Assembly: GCF_004799325.1 (NCBI RefSeq)
Contig: NZ_SSMD01000001.1
Location: forward strand, 558,001 to 622,000
Reading direction: 5' to 3'
Length of the DNA stretch: 64,000 nt
From: Thalassobius vesicularis
Lineage (GTDB): Bacteria > Pseudomonadota > Alphaproteobacteria > Rhodobacterales > Rhodobacteraceae
Made by a program: the position numbers and the translations under genes. Positions 1 to 7,085 of this stretch are shown here, one piece after another. The notes beneath the pieces were generated by a model. The model had not been told where the DNA came from and ran no database searches. It saw only the letters and a program-made list of their open reading frames with translations. Each line of letters opens with the position of its first letter. Positions within the stretch are counted from its first letter, which is position 1.

Positions 1-330
1 GAACCCGATGCGCGCACCGGTGCCGGGCTGTTCGCCGGCGGGGACATCATCGACCTCCAGCCCGTAGGCCTCGATCCGCTTGCGGAAGGCGTCGACGCTT
101 TGCTGGCTGTCGGCCTTGAACGCGAAGAAGTCGATGCCGGCGGTGTCCGCCTCGCGCAGGACGACCGAGTGGTGATGGAATTCGTCGTACCCTTTCAGGT
201 ACACGCGGCCATCTTCGCCCTTGCCGACCATATCCAGGCCAATACGTTCGACGTAGTGGGTGATCGCTTCGTCCATATCCAGAACGCGGATCTGGGCGAT
301 CCCCGGACGCAGCAGTCCTTCTTGAGACAT
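1..330 (-). CDS. dmpB: catechol 2,3-dioxygenase, N-terminal part (cut by window edge)
   Basis: Extradiol ring-cleavage dioxygenase that opens catechol next to its hydroxyls. Only the first 110 residues lie in the window. The start MSQEGLLRPG, the following RVLDMDEAITHYVERIGL and the segment GRVYLKGYDEFHHHSVVLRE match the N-terminal VOC domain of DmpB/XylE-type enzymes. The metal-binding residues of the C-terminal domain lie outside. The ATG is preceded by a strong ribosome site (AGGAGG, 6-7 nt upstream). It follows the ferredoxin gene by 24 bp on the same strand, the order Q then B seen in phenol/toluene meta-cleavage operons. Class assignment is strong; the exact substrate is inferred. Confidence 0.85.
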   Translation of the reverse strand, partial: MSQEGLLRPGIAQIRVLDMDEAITHYVERIGLDMVGKGEDGRVYLKGYDEFHHHSVVLREADTAGIDFFAFKADSQQSVDAFRKRIEAYGLEVDDVPAGEQPGTGARIGF

Positions 331-354
331 TGGTAATCCTCCTACCCTTGGTTC

Positions 355-699
355 TCAGTTTTGCCCTTTGGGTGCCCGGCGGGGCCCCAGAAAGGCGGAT
401 TCAATTTCCATGTCGCTTTGCGGGTAAATCCGGCAGGCCAAGGCATAGCCCTGAGCCTGTTCGGCCTCGGTCACGTGGGCGCGGCTCATCTTGGCCGTGG
501 TGTAATCGCCCTTGGTCACCTTTACCCGGCAGGCGCCGCAGCCGCCCTGCCGACAGCCGACGCGCACCGGCTGCAGCCGGGAGTCGGGAAATGCCTGCTC
601 CATCGCGATCAGCACCTTCTGCGATTCATCGCAGGTGACGGGGCGATCGGCCCCTTTGAAACGGATGGTAAAGCTACGGGTCATGGTTCCATCGGCCAT
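355..699 (-). CDS. dmpQ: 2Fe-2S ferredoxin, XylT/DmpQ type
   Basis: Plant-type [2Fe-2S] ferredoxin of 114 residues. Cysteines 49, 54, 57 and 89 (C-x4-C-x2-C-x31-C, within VGCRQGGCGACRV) form the cluster site. In meta-cleavage pathways such ferredoxins reduce the oxidised active-site iron of catechol 2,3-dioxygenase, and the dioxygenase gene lies immediately downstream here. An upstream in-frame ATG at 747 would add 16 residues, but the ATG at 699 has a strong ribosome site (AGGAGGGGG, about 4 nt away), so it is preferred. The gene is divergent from a GntR regulator across an AT-rich, palindrome-containing intergenic region. Confidence 0.85.
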   Translation of the reverse strand: MADGTMTRSFTIRFKGADRPVTCDESQKVLIAMEQAFPDSRLQPVRVGCRQGGCGACRVKVTKGDYTTAKMSRAHVTEAEQAQGYALACRIYPQSDMEIESAFLGPRRAPKGQN

Positions 700-745
700 C
701 GCGTCCCCCTCCTTCGCTTGGCGTTGGGGGATCATGGTCTTGGGC

Positions 746-807
746 AATATCGTTTGTCAAATAAAAAAACGATATTTCTATTGGTGATCATAAAAAAACG
801 AGATTTT
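746..807. promoter_or_regulatory. AT-rich operator-like palindrome between ferredoxin and GntR genes
   Basis: A perfect 10-bp inverted repeat, AATATCGTTT at 746-755 and AAACGATATT at 767-776, is separated by 11 bp. A further related half-site, AAACGAGATTTT, follows at about 796-807. The element lies in the only strongly AT-rich stretch between the divergent ferredoxin and gntR genes. Its position suggests a binding site for the adjacent GntR regulator acting on both promoters. Binding is inferred; the palindrome itself is directly visible. Confidence 0.5.
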
Positions 808-875
808 AAGTTTTTGACGTTGTTTTTTGAATGGTGATAAGTTTATGTGAACATGGAGGAATGCAGGGGGAAGCC

Positions 876-1589
876 GTGAGTTTTCTGAAAGATATTAACG
901 ACCTGGACGGCGAATCGCAGAGCCGGACCACCATCGAGGCGGTCTATGAAGCCCTGCGCGGCGCGATCCTGTCGGGCGAAATCGAGCCGGAATCGCGGCT
1001 GCGGGTCGAGGTGCTGCGCAAGACATTCGGGGTGGGTGCCTCGACCGTGCGCGAGGCGCTGTCGCGGCTGCTGGTCGAGAATCTGGTGACCACCGAAGGC
1101 CAACGCGGGTTCCGCGCGGCGCTGGTATCAGTCGCGGATTTCAAGAACATCGTCGAGATGCGCGCCCTGCTGGAGGCGAAAGCCGTCCGCGAGTCGATCC
1201 AGAAAGGCGATGACGAGTGGGAGAGCGCCTTTGTCGCCGCCCATCACCGCCTGGCCAAGATCGAGACGGAAATGGAAGGCCGCGAGGAACAGGCCGTCGC
1301 CGAGTGGGAGCGCCGCAACCGCGCCTTTCACAACGCGATGATCGGGGCCTGCACAAATGCCTGGCTGCTGAACTTCCGCGAGATTCTGTACAGCCACTCG
1401 ATCCGGTATCTGCATATCGCGATCACGGATCGCTCGATCCCGCGTGACGTGCGCAGCGAACATCAGGCGATCTTTGACGCGGTAATCGCGCGCAACGCCG
1501 ACTTGGCCGAGAAGCTGACGATCGAACACATCTACCGCTCGGTCCCCGTGATCGAGGCGCGGCTGTCCGCGCTGGAAGCGAAGGGGTAA
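876..1589 (+). CDS. GntR-family transcriptional regulator, FCD type
   Basis: DNA-binding regulator of the FadR/FCD subgroup. The N-terminal winged helix (TIEAVYEALRGAILSGEI, then STVREALSRLLVENLV) is followed by an all-helical FCD ligand domain with the typical FHNAMIGA and SEHQAIFDAV segments that position metal and ligand. About 237 residues, usual for the family. The start is set at GTG 876 because AGGGGGA lies 3-5 nt upstream; in-frame ATG codons at 831 and 861 lack a well-spaced ribosome site. It is divergent from the ferredoxin/dioxygenase genes and 4 bp upstream of the peroxiredoxin-like gene, so it probably controls aromatic catabolism or the adjoining transporter. Ligand unknown. Confidence 0.85.
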   Translation: MSFLKDINDLDGESQSRTTIEAVYEALRGAILSGEIEPESRLRVEVLRKTFGVGASTVREALSRLLVENLVTTEGQRGFRAALVSVADFKNIVEMRALLEAKAVRESIQKGDDEWESAFVAAHHRLAKIETEMEGREEQAVAEWERRNRAFHNAMIGACTNAWLLNFREILYSHSIRYLHIAITDRSIPRDVRSEHQAIFDAVIARNADLAEKLTIEHIYRSVPVIEARLSALEAKG

Positions 1590-1593
1590 CGCG

Positions 1594-2130
1594 ATGGCGA
1601 CCCGTCTGTTCCCCGGCCAACCCGTACCGGCGCTGCGCTTTGCGGTAATGGGCCACGGCGGCGCAGATCTGGGCCAGTATGACGTGGGGCAGGATGCGCC
1701 TCCGGGCGGGACGCATGTGGTGTTTCACCGCGGGCGGCACTGCAAATGGACGCGCCTGATGCTGAAGGAACTGGACGACCGCATCGGCGATTTCGCGATC
1801 CGGGGTATCCGGGTGGTGGCCGTCTCGGCCGAGGATCGGGACACCACCGCGCGTCTGAAGGACGAGATGCAGCTGATCCGCCTGCCGCTGGGCCACTCGG
1901 TCGATGCAACGGCAGTTGCGCAGGAATGGGGTCTGTTTTTGACCCGCAACAGCACCGAACCCGACGCGCCCGCGCTGCATTTCGAGCCCGCGCAAATCTG
2001 GGTGAAGGCGGACGGGACGCTGGGGGGTGCCTCGGTCCAGAGCTTGCCGAATTTCTGGCCCGACGTGACGCAGACGCTGCGCGGGATCGAGAACACGCTG
2101 AAGAAATTCCCCGAGAGGGGCGCTGGCTAG
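1594..2130 (+). CDS. peroxiredoxin-like (AhpC/TSA superfamily) protein
   Basis: Thioredoxin-fold protein of 178 residues. The segment HVVFHRGRHCKWTRLMLKEL corresponds to the strand, loop and helix carrying the peroxidatic cysteine in AhpC/TSA proteins, and is followed by the typical GIRVVAVSAEDRD strand. Cys50 is the only cysteine in the protein, so it would be a 1-Cys enzyme or a divergent non-peroxidase member. The usual P-x3-T-x2-C motif is not present in standard form. It begins 4 bp after gntR and probably shares its transcript. It may protect the oxygen-sensitive neighbouring iron enzymes, but that role is inferred. Confidence 0.65.
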   Translation: MATRLFPGQPVPALRFAVMGHGGADLGQYDVGQDAPPGGTHVVFHRGRHCKWTRLMLKELDDRIGDFAIRGIRVVAVSAEDRDTTARLKDEMQLIRLPLGHSVDATAVAQEWGLFLTRNSTEPDAPALHFEPAQIWVKADGTLGGASVQSLPNFWPDVTQTLRGIENTLKKFPERGAG

Positions 2131-2160
2131 CGCCCGCCGGACCGCACTGAGGGAGGATAG

Positions 2161-2187
2161 ATGAGACACACAGACACGCGCACCTGA
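2161..2187 (+). CDS. possible leader peptide (8 codons)
   Basis: A minimal open frame, MRHTDTRT and stop, begins 10 nt after the start of a good ribosome site (GGGAGGATAG). It lies at the head of the 300-bp leader of the ABC transporter operon, before two repeated hairpins. Its three Thr, two Arg and one His codons do not point to branched-chain amino acids. It could be a translated upstream frame or chance. Confidence 0.25.
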   Translation: MRHTDTRT

Positions 2188-2230
2188 CCCGTAAGGGCAC
2201 GCCCGTTTCACCACACAATCCACGCGCCGC

Positions 2231-2276
2231 AGCCCCGAAATCGGATTTCGGGGGTCAGAGGAGCTTTGCGTCGCGC
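2231..2276 (+). promoter_or_regulatory. hairpin element, copy 1, in ABC transporter leader
   Basis: A CCCGAAATC / GATTTCGGG perfect stem is followed at fixed distance by CAGAGGAGCTTTGC and a CGCG block. The same arrangement recurs about 125 bp downstream (copy 2). It is followed by a second purine-rich tract (GAGGGAGGAG) and a TTG-initiated 11-codon frame at 2293-2328. It looks like an RNA element rather than a protein site, because the stem sequence differs between copies while pairing is kept. No known riboswitch class was recognised. Confidence 0.45.
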
Positions 2277-2355
2277 CAAAGAGGGAGGAGCCTTGATCCA
2301 CACCGAGGGGCCTGATCCGCAGGGTTAGAGCCTGATTTCCATTCCTACAGCCCAT

Positions 2356-2402
2356 GCGCCCCCGAAGCCGCCTTCGGGGAACAGAGGAGTTTTGCCGCGC
2401 GG
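2356..2402 (+). promoter_or_regulatory. hairpin element, copy 2, just upstream of the substrate-binding protein gene
   Basis: The second copy has a CCCGAAG / CTTCGGG stem with a four-base loop CCGC, followed by CAGAGGAGTTTTGC and CGCG. The ribosome site (GAGGAGG) of the binding-protein gene lies 20-25 nt further on. Position and repetition suggest post-transcriptional control of the ABC operon. Compared with copy 1, several stem bases differ with pairing preserved. Confidence 0.45.
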
Positions 2403-2430
2403 GCTGCATCCAAACCTGAGGAGGACCACC

Positions 2431-3705
2431 ATGACGAAACACACTCTGTCCCGCCGCGGATTCATGAAGGCGACCGGCGCCACCGGCCTGCTGGCCGCCA
2501 GCGGCATCGCCAGCCCGGCGATCGCCAAGACGAAGAAACTGAAGATCGGCTTCGTGACGCCGCAAACCGGCCCGCTGGCGATTTTCGCGGAACCCGACCA
2601 GTTCACCCTGAACCAGTTCGCCAAGAAGATCGGCGACGGGCTGATGATCAACGGCTCCAAGCACGAGATCGAGTTCATCGTGAAAGACAGCCAGTCGAAC
2701 TCGAACCGGGCCTCGTCGGTCGCGCAAGAGCTGATCCTGGGCGAGGAAGTGGACGTGATCTGCGCCACCTCGACCCCCGACACCACCAACCCGGTGGCAG
2801 ATCAGGCCGAACTGAACGGCGTGCCCTGCCTGACGAACGACACCCCGTGGCAGCCGCACTTCTTTGGCCGTCAGGGCGATCCGGCGAAGGGGTTCCAGTA
2901 TACGTACCACTTCTTCTGGGGGCTGGAGGACATCATCGGGTCCTTCGTCAACATGTGGGACAAGGTGGACACCAACAAGGTGGTCGGCGCGCTGTGGCCC
3001 AACGACCCCGATGGCAACGGCTGGGCGCACCCCGAGCTGGGCTTTCCGCCGGTGATGACGCAGCGTGGCTACAAGCTGGTCGATCCGGGCCGGTATCAGA
3101 ACATGTCGGATGATTTCAGCGCGCAGATTTCGGCGTTCAAACAGGCGGGTGTGGAAATCGTCACCGGTGTGGTCATTCCGCCCGATTTCACCACGTTCTG
3201 GACCCAAGCCGCGCAGCAAGGGTTCCACCCCAAGGTCGTGAACGCCGCCAAGGCGACCGAGTTCCCGCAGGCCGTGGGTGCCCTGGGCGACCGCGCCGAC
3301 GGGCTGAGCGTCGAGGTCTGGTGGTCGCCGCATCACCCGTTCAGCTCGGGGTTCACCGGGCAGACCTCGGCCGAGCTGGCCGCCGATTACGAGGCGCAGA
3401 CGGGCAACCCGTGGACCATGCCGCTGGGCTTCAAGCATTCGCTGTTCGAGGTGATCTTCGACAGCCTGCAACGGTCTGAAGATCCGACCGATCCCGACAG
3501 CATCGCGGCGGCGATCAAGGCGACCAACTACAACTCGGTCGTGGGCAACATCAACTTTGCGGGTGGTCCGGTGCCGAACATCGCCAAGACCCCGCTGGTG
3601 GGCGGCCAATGGCGGCTGGAGAACGGCAAGCCGGTGCTGGACATCGTGGAAAACGGTGCCCATCCCGACATCCCGCTGACCGGCGAGATGAAGGCAATCG
3701 GCTAA
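2431..3705 (+). CDS. ABC transporter substrate-binding protein, HAAT/Liv type, Tat-exported
   Basis: Periplasmic binding protein of 424 residues (Peripla_BP_6 family). The N-terminus has a twin-arginine signal: SRRGFMK at residues 7-13, a hydrophobic run and ASPAIA cleavage region. The mature part begins KLKIGFVTPQTGPLAIF, the usual first strand of branched-chain or amide binding proteins, with DSQSNSNRASSVAQELI further on. The ATG at 2431 follows GAGGAGGACCACC. It heads a complete importer with two permeases and two ATPases downstream. Proximity to a catechol dioxygenase gene suggests an aromatic or amino-acid-like substrate, but the ligand cannot be told from sequence. Confidence 0.85.
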   Translation: MTKHTLSRRGFMKATGATGLLAASGIASPAIAKTKKLKIGFVTPQTGPLAIFAEPDQFTLNQFAKKIGDGLMINGSKHEIEFIVKDSQSNSNRASSVAQELILGEEVDVICATSTPDTTNPVADQAELNGVPCLTNDTPWQPHFFGRQGDPAKGFQYTYHFFWGLEDIIGSFVNMWDKVDTNKVVGALWPNDPDGNGWAHPELGFPPVMTQRGYKLVDPGRYQNMSDDFSAQISAFKQAGVEIVTGVVIPPDFTTFWTQAAQQGFHPKVVNAAKATEFPQAVGALGDRADGLSVEVWWSPHHPFSSGFTGQTSAELAADYEAQTGNPWTMPLGFKHSLFEVIFDSLQRSEDPTDPDSIAAAIKATNYNSVVGNINFAGGPVPNIAKTPLVGGQWRLENGKPVLDIVENGAHPDIPLTGEMKAIG

Positions 3706-3713
3706 GGCCGCGT

Positions 3714-3741
3714 GGCCGGGGGTGGCGTCCCGCCCCCGGCC
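3714..3741 (+). promoter_or_regulatory. intercistronic stem-loop after the binding-protein gene
   Basis: A perfect 9-bp GC stem (GGCCGGGGG with CCCCCGGCC, 10-nt loop) lies between the binding-protein stop and the ATPase ribosome site. It has no T-tract. Such structures commonly stabilise upstream mRNA so that the binding protein is made in excess over membrane parts; that role is inferred here. Confidence 0.5.
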
Positions 3742-3759
3742 AAACCAAAGGAGGAGCCG

Positions 3760-4494
3760 ATGGCAACGATCCTGTCGCTGTCCAATGTGAATAAGAATTT
3801 CGGCGCGCTGACGGTCTCGGACGATGTGACGTTCGACATGCCCGAGGGCCAGGCGCTGGGGATCATCGGGCCGAACGGCGCCGGTAAATCGACCCTGTTC
3901 AACCTGATTGGCGGCACTTTGGCTGTCAGCTCGGGCACCGTGCAATTCGCCAAGCAGGACGTGACGCGCGTGCCCGCGGCGGAACGTTGCCGGATGGGGA
4001 TCGCGCGGTCGTTCCAGATCCCGCACCCATTCGTGGGGATGAGCGTTTACGAAAACCTGCTGGTGGCGTCGAGCTTCGGCAATTCGGGGCATCACGATGC
4101 CAAGGCCGAATGCCGGGACATTCTGGACCGCACCGGGCTGTTGCCCAAGGCCAACCGTCCGGCGGGCAGCCTGACATTGCTGGAGCGGAAACGGCTGGAG
4201 CTGGCGCGGGCGCTGGCCTCGGGGCCGAAGCTGCTGTTGCTGGATGAAATCGCGGGCGGGCTGACCGAGGCGGAGTGTCACGAGCTGGTCGAGACGATCA
4301 AGGGCATCCGGGACTCGGGCGTTTCGATCATCTGGATCGAACATATCGTCCACGCCCTGACCGCCGTGGTCGAGCGGCTGATCGTGATCGACTTCGGCAA
4401 GATCGTCGCCGAGGGCGAGCCGTCAAAGGTGATGGCCGACCCGCTGGTGCAGGAAATTTACATGGGGATTTCGGTCGATGACACGGCTGCTTGA
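3760..4494 (+). CDS. livG: ABC transporter ATP-binding protein, LivG type
   Basis: Cytoplasmic ATPase of 244 residues. Walker A is GPNGAGKST, Walker B is LLLLDEIAGGLTEAE and the H-loop lies in IIWIEHIVHAL. The signature motif is non-canonical: LTLLERKRLELARALA in place of the usual L-S-x-G-Q type helix. The start follows GGAGGAGCCG. It overlaps livF by 17 bp, indicating translational coupling. It pairs with LivF to drive the LivH/LivM importer. Confidence 0.85.
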   Translation: MATILSLSNVNKNFGALTVSDDVTFDMPEGQALGIIGPNGAGKSTLFNLIGGTLAVSSGTVQFAKQDVTRVPAAERCRMGIARSFQIPHPFVGMSVYENLLVASSFGNSGHHDAKAECRDILDRTGLLPKANRPAGSLTLLERKRLELARALASGPKLLLLDEIAGGLTEAECHELVETIKGIRDSGVSIIWIEHIVHALTAVVERLIVIDFGKIVAEGEPSKVMADPLVQEIYMGISVDDTAA

Positions 4495-5194
4495 GACACA
4501 GGGGCTGACGGCGTTCTACGGGGATTTCCAGGCGCTGTTCGGCATTGATGTGAGCGTGGACGAGGGCGAATGCGTGGCCCTTATCGGCTCGAACGGGGCG
4601 GGGAAATCGACGTTTCTGCGGGCGATCACCGGGATGATCCCGGCGCGCGGGCAGGACGTGATGTTCGCCGGTCAGCACATCGCGGGATGGGCCGCGGATC
4701 GCATCCACAAGGCCGGGATGGCGATGGTGCCCGAGGGGCGGCGGCTGTTCCCTTCGCTATCGGTCGAGGAAAACCTGCTGATCGGCGCGGCGGGCAAACG
4801 GCCGGGTCCGTGGTCGCTGGACGCGGTTTACGAGCTGTTCCCCGATCTGGTGGCGAAACGCCACAATCCGGGCACGGCGCTGTCGGGCGGGCAGCAGCAG
4901 ATGGTGGCCATTGGGCGGGCGCTCATGTCGAACCCTCAGCTGCTGTTGTGTGACGAAATCAGCCTCGGGCTGGCCCCGAAAGTCATCAAGGACATCTACA
5001 CCGCCGTGCCGAAAATCCGCGCAGGCGGCACCGCCATTCTGGTGGTGGAACAGGACGTGGGCCAGGCGCTGGCCGTGGCCGACCGGGTCTATTGCTTCAT
5101 GGAGGGGCGCGTGACCCTGACCGGCACCCCCGCCACCCTGACCCGCGCCCAAATCGCGGCGGCCTATTTCGGCACCACAGAGGAGGCCCACTGA
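4478..5194 (+). CDS. livF: ABC transporter ATP-binding protein, LivF type
   Basis: Second ATPase of the importer, 238 residues. It contains Walker A GSNGAGKST, signature ALSGGQQQMVAIGRALM and Walker B LLLCDEISLGLAP. The MVPEGRRLFPSLSVEENL segment is characteristic of LivF. The start overlaps the end of livG and the stop overlaps the livH start (TGATG), so the operon is tightly coupled. Confidence 0.88.
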   Translation: MTRLLETQGLTAFYGDFQALFGIDVSVDEGECVALIGSNGAGKSTFLRAITGMIPARGQDVMFAGQHIAGWAADRIHKAGMAMVPEGRRLFPSLSVEENLLIGAAGKRPGPWSLDAVYELFPDLVAKRHNPGTALSGGQQQMVAIGRALMSNPQLLLCDEISLGLAPKVIKDIYTAVPKIRAGGTAILVVEQDVGQALAVADRVYCFMEGRVTLTGTPATLTRAQIAAAYFGTTEEAH

Positions 5195-6054
5195 TGGTCT
5201 GGATCAATGCAATCGTGCAGGGCGTCCTGCTGGGCGGGCTCTATGCCCTGTTCGCGGCGGGGCTGAGCCTGATGTTCGGCGTCATGCGGTTTATCAACAT
5301 CGCGCATGGCGATTTCATCGTGACCGCAGCCTACCTGATGGTGGCCTTGGTCACCGGGCTGGCGGTGCATCCGGCGGTGGCCGTGGTGCTGGTGCTGATC
5401 GCGCTGACGACGGCGGGCTATGTCAACCAGCGCATCCTGTTGAACCGGGTGCTGGGCAAGGACATCCTGCCGCCCATTCTGGTGACGTTCGGCATGTCGA
5501 TCATCATCCAGAACGCGTTGTTGGAGATCTTCTCGGCCGACAGTCAGCGCCTGCCTGCGGGCTGGCTGGAAACGGGCAGCATCGTGCTGTCGGACGCCGT
5601 GGCGATTGGCTGGCTGCCGCTGCTGATGTTCGCCGCCGCCGTTGCGGTGATCGGCGGGCTGCAACTGGTGTTCTACAAGACGCCACTGGGGCGGATGCTG
5701 CGGGCGACCTCGGACGACCCGGAAATCGTGCCGCTGATGGGGGGCAACAACGCGCATATCTTTGCGATTGCGACGGCGCTGGCCAGTCTGGTCGTGGGCG
5801 TGGCCGGGATTTTCCTGGCGATGAAGACGAACTTTGACCCCTCGGCCGGCCCTGCCCGGCTGCTGTTCGCGTTCGAGGCGGTCATTATCGGCGGTCTGGG
5901 CAGTCTGTGGGGCACGCTGGTGGGCGGCATCGTTCTGGGTGTCGCGCAGACGCTGGGTGCGCAGATCGACGCAGGCGTGCAAATCCTGGCCGGGCACCTG
6001 GTGTTCCTGGCGCTGCTGGTCGTGCGTCCGCGCGGCCTGTTTCCCAAGATGTGA
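5194..6054 (+). CDS. livH: branched-chain amino acid-type ABC permease, LivH
   Basis: Inner-membrane permease of 286 residues with about eight hydrophobic segments. The N-terminus GLYALFAAGLSLMFGVMRFI followed by NIAHGDF is the diagnostic LivH motif. The conserved GGLGSLWGTLVGGIVLGV loop near the C-terminus contacts the ATPases. The start ATG at 5194 overlaps the livF stop; GAGGAGG lies 9-13 nt upstream. Confidence 0.9.
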   Translation: MVWINAIVQGVLLGGLYALFAAGLSLMFGVMRFINIAHGDFIVTAAYLMVALVTGLAVHPAVAVVLVLIALTTAGYVNQRILLNRVLGKDILPPILVTFGMSIIIQNALLEIFSADSQRLPAGWLETGSIVLSDAVAIGWLPLLMFAAAVAVIGGLQLVFYKTPLGRMLRATSDDPEIVPLMGGNNAHIFAIATALASLVVGVAGIFLAMKTNFDPSAGPARLLFAFEAVIIGGLGSLWGTLVGGIVLGVAQTLGAQIDAGVQILAGHLVFLALLVVRPRGLFPKM

Positions 6055-6063
6055 GGGGCCAAG

Positions 6064-7068
6064 ATGACTTCGATGGATATGACTCAGGGTCGGGGCATTT
6101 CGGTCTCGGTGGTGCTGCGGCTGGTGCTGCTGGCAGTGGTGGCCGGGCTGGCCGTGGCGCCGGTCTGGGCCGGGCGTTCGGACCTGCGCCTGCTGATGGA
6201 GGTGTTCAGCTTTCTGGCGCTGGCGCAGATGTGGAACCTGCTGGCGGGCTATACCGGGCTGATCAGCGTAGGGCAGCAGGCATTCGTTGGGCTGGGCGGC
6301 TACCTGTTCTTTGCGCTGGCGATGTTCGCGGGGTTGCCCCTGCTGATCGCCATCCCGGCGGCGGCGATTGCCACGGCGGTGATCGCGGTGCCCACAGGCT
6401 GGATCGCGTTCCGCCTGCAAGGCCCGTATTTCGCCATCGGCACCTGGGTGATCGCCGAGGTGTTCCGGCTGAGCGCGGCGCAGATCGGGGCACTTGGCGG
6501 TGGCTCGGGCATTTCACTGCCGGTGGCGCTGGCGAAATCGCTGGCCGACAGCCGCGGCGGGCGCGAGATGGTGATGTATTACATCGCGTTTACCATCGGG
6601 ATCGCCTCGGTTCTGATGGTGTGGGGGCTGCTGCGATCGAAATGGGGGCTGGCGCTGACGGCGATCCGCGACAGCGAACCGGCGGCCGAGGCGATGGGCG
6701 TCGCCACCCGGCGCGTCAAGTTCATGATCTACGTGCTGGCGGCGTTCTGGACCTCGCTGACCGGGGGCTTCGTGTTCCTGCAAAAACTGCGGATCACGCC
6801 CGACGCGGCCTTTAGCCTGAACGAATGGACGGCCTTCGTGATCTTCATCGTGGTGATCGGCGGAATCGGGTCCATCGAGGGGCCGGTGATCGGGGTTGTG
6901 ATCTTCTTTGCGCTGCGCGAGGTCGCCTCGGACTGGGGGACCTGGTACCTGATCATGATGGGCGGCATCGCCATCGCGGTGATGCTGGTGGACAAACGCG
7001 GCGTCTGGGGGGCGATCCGGGCGCGGACGAACCTGTCGATCTTTCCGGTGACCAAGGTTCTGGACTAA
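6064..7068 (+). CDS. livM: branched-chain amino acid-type ABC permease, LivM
   Basis: Second permease subunit, 334 residues and strongly hydrophobic. It contains NLLAGYTGLISVGQQAFVGLG, the family signature, and the cytoplasmic coupling segment GLALTAIRDSEPAAEAMGV. The conserved GGIGSIEGPVIGVVIF loop follows. It starts 10 bp after livH and ends the operon, converging with the large permease-fusion gene on the other strand. Confidence 0.9.
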   Translation: MTSMDMTQGRGISVSVVLRLVLLAVVAGLAVAPVWAGRSDLRLLMEVFSFLALAQMWNLLAGYTGLISVGQQAFVGLGGYLFFALAMFAGLPLLIAIPAAAIATAVIAVPTGWIAFRLQGPYFAIGTWVIAEVFRLSAAQIGALGGGSGISLPVALAKSLADSRGGREMVMYYIAFTIGIASVLMVWGLLRSKWGLALTAIRDSEPAAEAMGVATRRVKFMIYVLAAFWTSLTGGFVFLQKLRITPDAAFSLNEWTAFVIFIVVIGGIGSIEGPVIGVVIFFALREVASDWGTWYLIMMGGIAIAVMLVDKRGVWGAIRARTNLSIFPVTKVLD

Positions 7069-7085
7069 GGCGTTCGGCGCGGCCC

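Larger units (their letters stand above)
2131..2430 (+). other. 300-bp leader region of the ABC transporter operon
   Basis: Non-coding stretch between the peroxiredoxin-like gene and the binding-protein gene. It holds a putative 8-codon frame (2161), a TTG-initiated 11-codon frame behind a purine-rich tract (2281-2328) and two copies of a hairpin-plus-CAGAGGAG element. No long gene is seen. Confidence 0.6.

Noticed and set aside
2231-2402. Mini-ykkC (guanidine-II) riboswitch, which also has two hairpins.
   Set aside because: The loops are not the ACGR tetraloops required for that class and the downstream genes are not guanidine-related.
1423-4353. A 976-codon open frame on the minus strand.
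   Set aside because: It is antisense to gntR, the peroxiredoxin-like gene, the binding protein and livG, all with clear family motifs. Its translation is rich in Arg, Gly, His and Gln with no recognisable domain, as expected from GC-rich antisense reading.
5164-6420. A 418-codon minus-strand frame rich in Gln and His.
   Set aside because: Antisense to livH and livM; composition typical of a complementary-strand artefact.
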